Part shown: positions 63,565 through 64,000 of the stretch, piece by piece
How the letters are laid out: each line of letters begins with the position of its first letter
Numbering within the stretch: position 1 is the stretch's first letter
DNA from: Lentisphaerae bacterium WC36
GTDB taxonomy: Bacteria; Verrucomicrobiota; Lentisphaeria; Victivallales; SZUA-371
Direction: 5' to 3'
NCBI GenBank assembly: GCA_020683205.1
Contig: CP085689.1
Location: 1,984,001-2,048,000 of the forward strand
DNA length: 64,000 nt
Translations under genes and position numbers: made by a program
The notes under the pieces: generated by a model
What the model was told of the DNA's origin: nothing
What the model saw: only the letters and a program-made list of their open reading frames with translations
Databases searched by the model: none

Positions 63565-64000
63565 TTACTCTTCAAAATTTATGATAGTGGCATCTTCCTT
63601 GCAAACTTTTGCTATCTTAACGCCTTTTCTGAAGTTTTGATTTAAGTTATCTTTTCGGTAATAATAATTACCTATGTTATTTTCTGTAACATTTTCTGCG
63701 TGTAAATCTCCAAGTAAAAAATTTGTTCGCCCAGAATGTGCTAAAAATACATAGTTACCGATACCATAATATCCTCCGAGAGGATTTGTTGAACTACCAG
63801 CTTCAAAAGCATGATAAGGTTTATAAATTACATTTCCTTTAGTAACATCTGCTAAAAGAATAGTATCAACTGTCGAAGTCATTTTCTCAGGGCGTAATCG
63901 TGATTGTTTATTAGTTTTATAATCAGTTTGACCTCCACCATAACTTAAATTCGGATTACTCTCTCCTCCGCAAGGTACGCCATAAGTGACTTTAACAACA
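63565..64000 (-). CDS. type II secretion-like pseudopilin (prepilin-type protein), C-terminal part, cut by window edge
   Basis: The frame is open from the stop at 63565 to the window edge, giving 144 residues of the C-terminal part. The segment AHSGRTNFLLGDLHAENV corresponds to the H-S-G-x-x-N-h-L-h-x-D-G-H segment near the C-terminus of prepilin-type proteins abundant in Lentisphaerota and Planctomycetota (H-X9-DG class); here the usual Gly after Asp is Leu. The rest (GVPCGGESNPNLSYGGGQ, PLGGYYGIGNYVF) is Gly- and Tyr-rich. The N-terminal methylation signal and helix would lie beyond the edge. Such proteins are usually surface or secretion-related, and paralogues number in the dozens to hundreds per genome. 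Confidence 0.7.
   Translation of the reverse strand, partial: VVKVTYGVPCGGESNPNLSYGGGQTDYKTNKQSRLRPEKMTSTVDTILLADVTKGNVIYKPYHAFEAGSSTNPLGGYYGIGNYVFLAHSGRTNFLLGDLHAENVTENNIGNYYYRKDNLNQNFRKGVKIAKVCKEDATIINFEE

Noticed and set aside
1-64000. tRNA, rRNA, CRISPR arrays, insertion sequences, prophage or integrase genes
   Set aside because: None seen: no T-loop GGTTCGAATCC-type motif in a tRNA setting, no regular short repeats with spacers, and no transposase or integrase reading frame.

Overview
The window is AT-rich bacterial DNA with compact genes mostly on the minus strand. Its content points to the PVC superphylum, most likely an anaerobic, host- or gut-associated Lentisphaerota-type bacterium. 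The signs are a DUF1549/DUF1501/PPC-domain trio, a secreted sulfatase, six-hairpin and heparinase-type carbohydrate enzymes, a pseudopilin with an H-X9-D type motif, a protein fusing PD40 repeats, c-heme motifs and an FGE-type domain, an electron-bifurcating [FeFe] hydrogenase, and a B12-dependent ribonucleotide reductase. This placement is inference; no rRNA or tRNA gene was seen.

Layout. 0-2.5 kb: minus operon of carbonic anhydrase, hotdog thioesterase, rsmE and an M32 carboxypeptidase cut by the window edge. 2.7-10.2 kb: secreted six-hairpin glycosidase-like protein, nitroreductase, a TcdA/TcdB-like glycosyltransferase and a sodium:solute symporter. 10.5-15.1 kb: a secreted Lys-rich protein, recJ and rpsA. 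15.7-18.6 kb: decay zone with a frameshifted sulfatase and a multiply broken secreted-protein gene. 18.6-28.9 kb: hydrogen module, transcribed rex, sensory [FeFe]-hydrogenase homologue, SpoIIE-type phosphatase, kinase-fold protein, hydC, hydB, hydA. 29.1-34.6 kb: DUF1549, DUF1501 and PPC trio. 34.7-40.5 kb: leuC, leuD, a GmhB-Sua5 fusion, an AraC regulator, smpB and ridA. 40.8-45.4 kb: the large di-heme/FGE-like protein and a small secreted protein, with an orphan promoter-terminator unit between them. 45.5-52.9 kb: an enolase homologue lacking nearly all catalytic residues, folK, then fmt, rng, thiS and a heparinase on the plus strand. 53.0-56.8 kb: a lipoprotein, a stop-riddled lipoprotein pseudogene and three tandem paralogous secreted proteins. 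56.9-64 kb: mraY, nrdJ with a NrdR box upstream, an EF-G paralogue and a partial pseudopilin.

How the parts fit. HydABC would oxidise or produce H2 with NADH and ferredoxin together. Rex, the sensory hydrogenase and the PP2C phosphatase beside it look like its redox and H2 sensing arm. Sulfatase, glycosidase, heparinase and symporter suggest use of host or algal polysaccharides. At least four broken or remnant genes suggest ongoing gene loss.

The observations most worth following up are the catalytically dead enolase, the hydrogenase-linked sensor, phosphatase and pseudokinase set, the frameshift directly before the sulfatase active-site cysteine, the pseudogene that keeps one reading frame across five stops, and two terminator-like hairpins placed as possible attenuators. 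Coordinates and motif calls were made by reading the sequence; no search or alignment was run.
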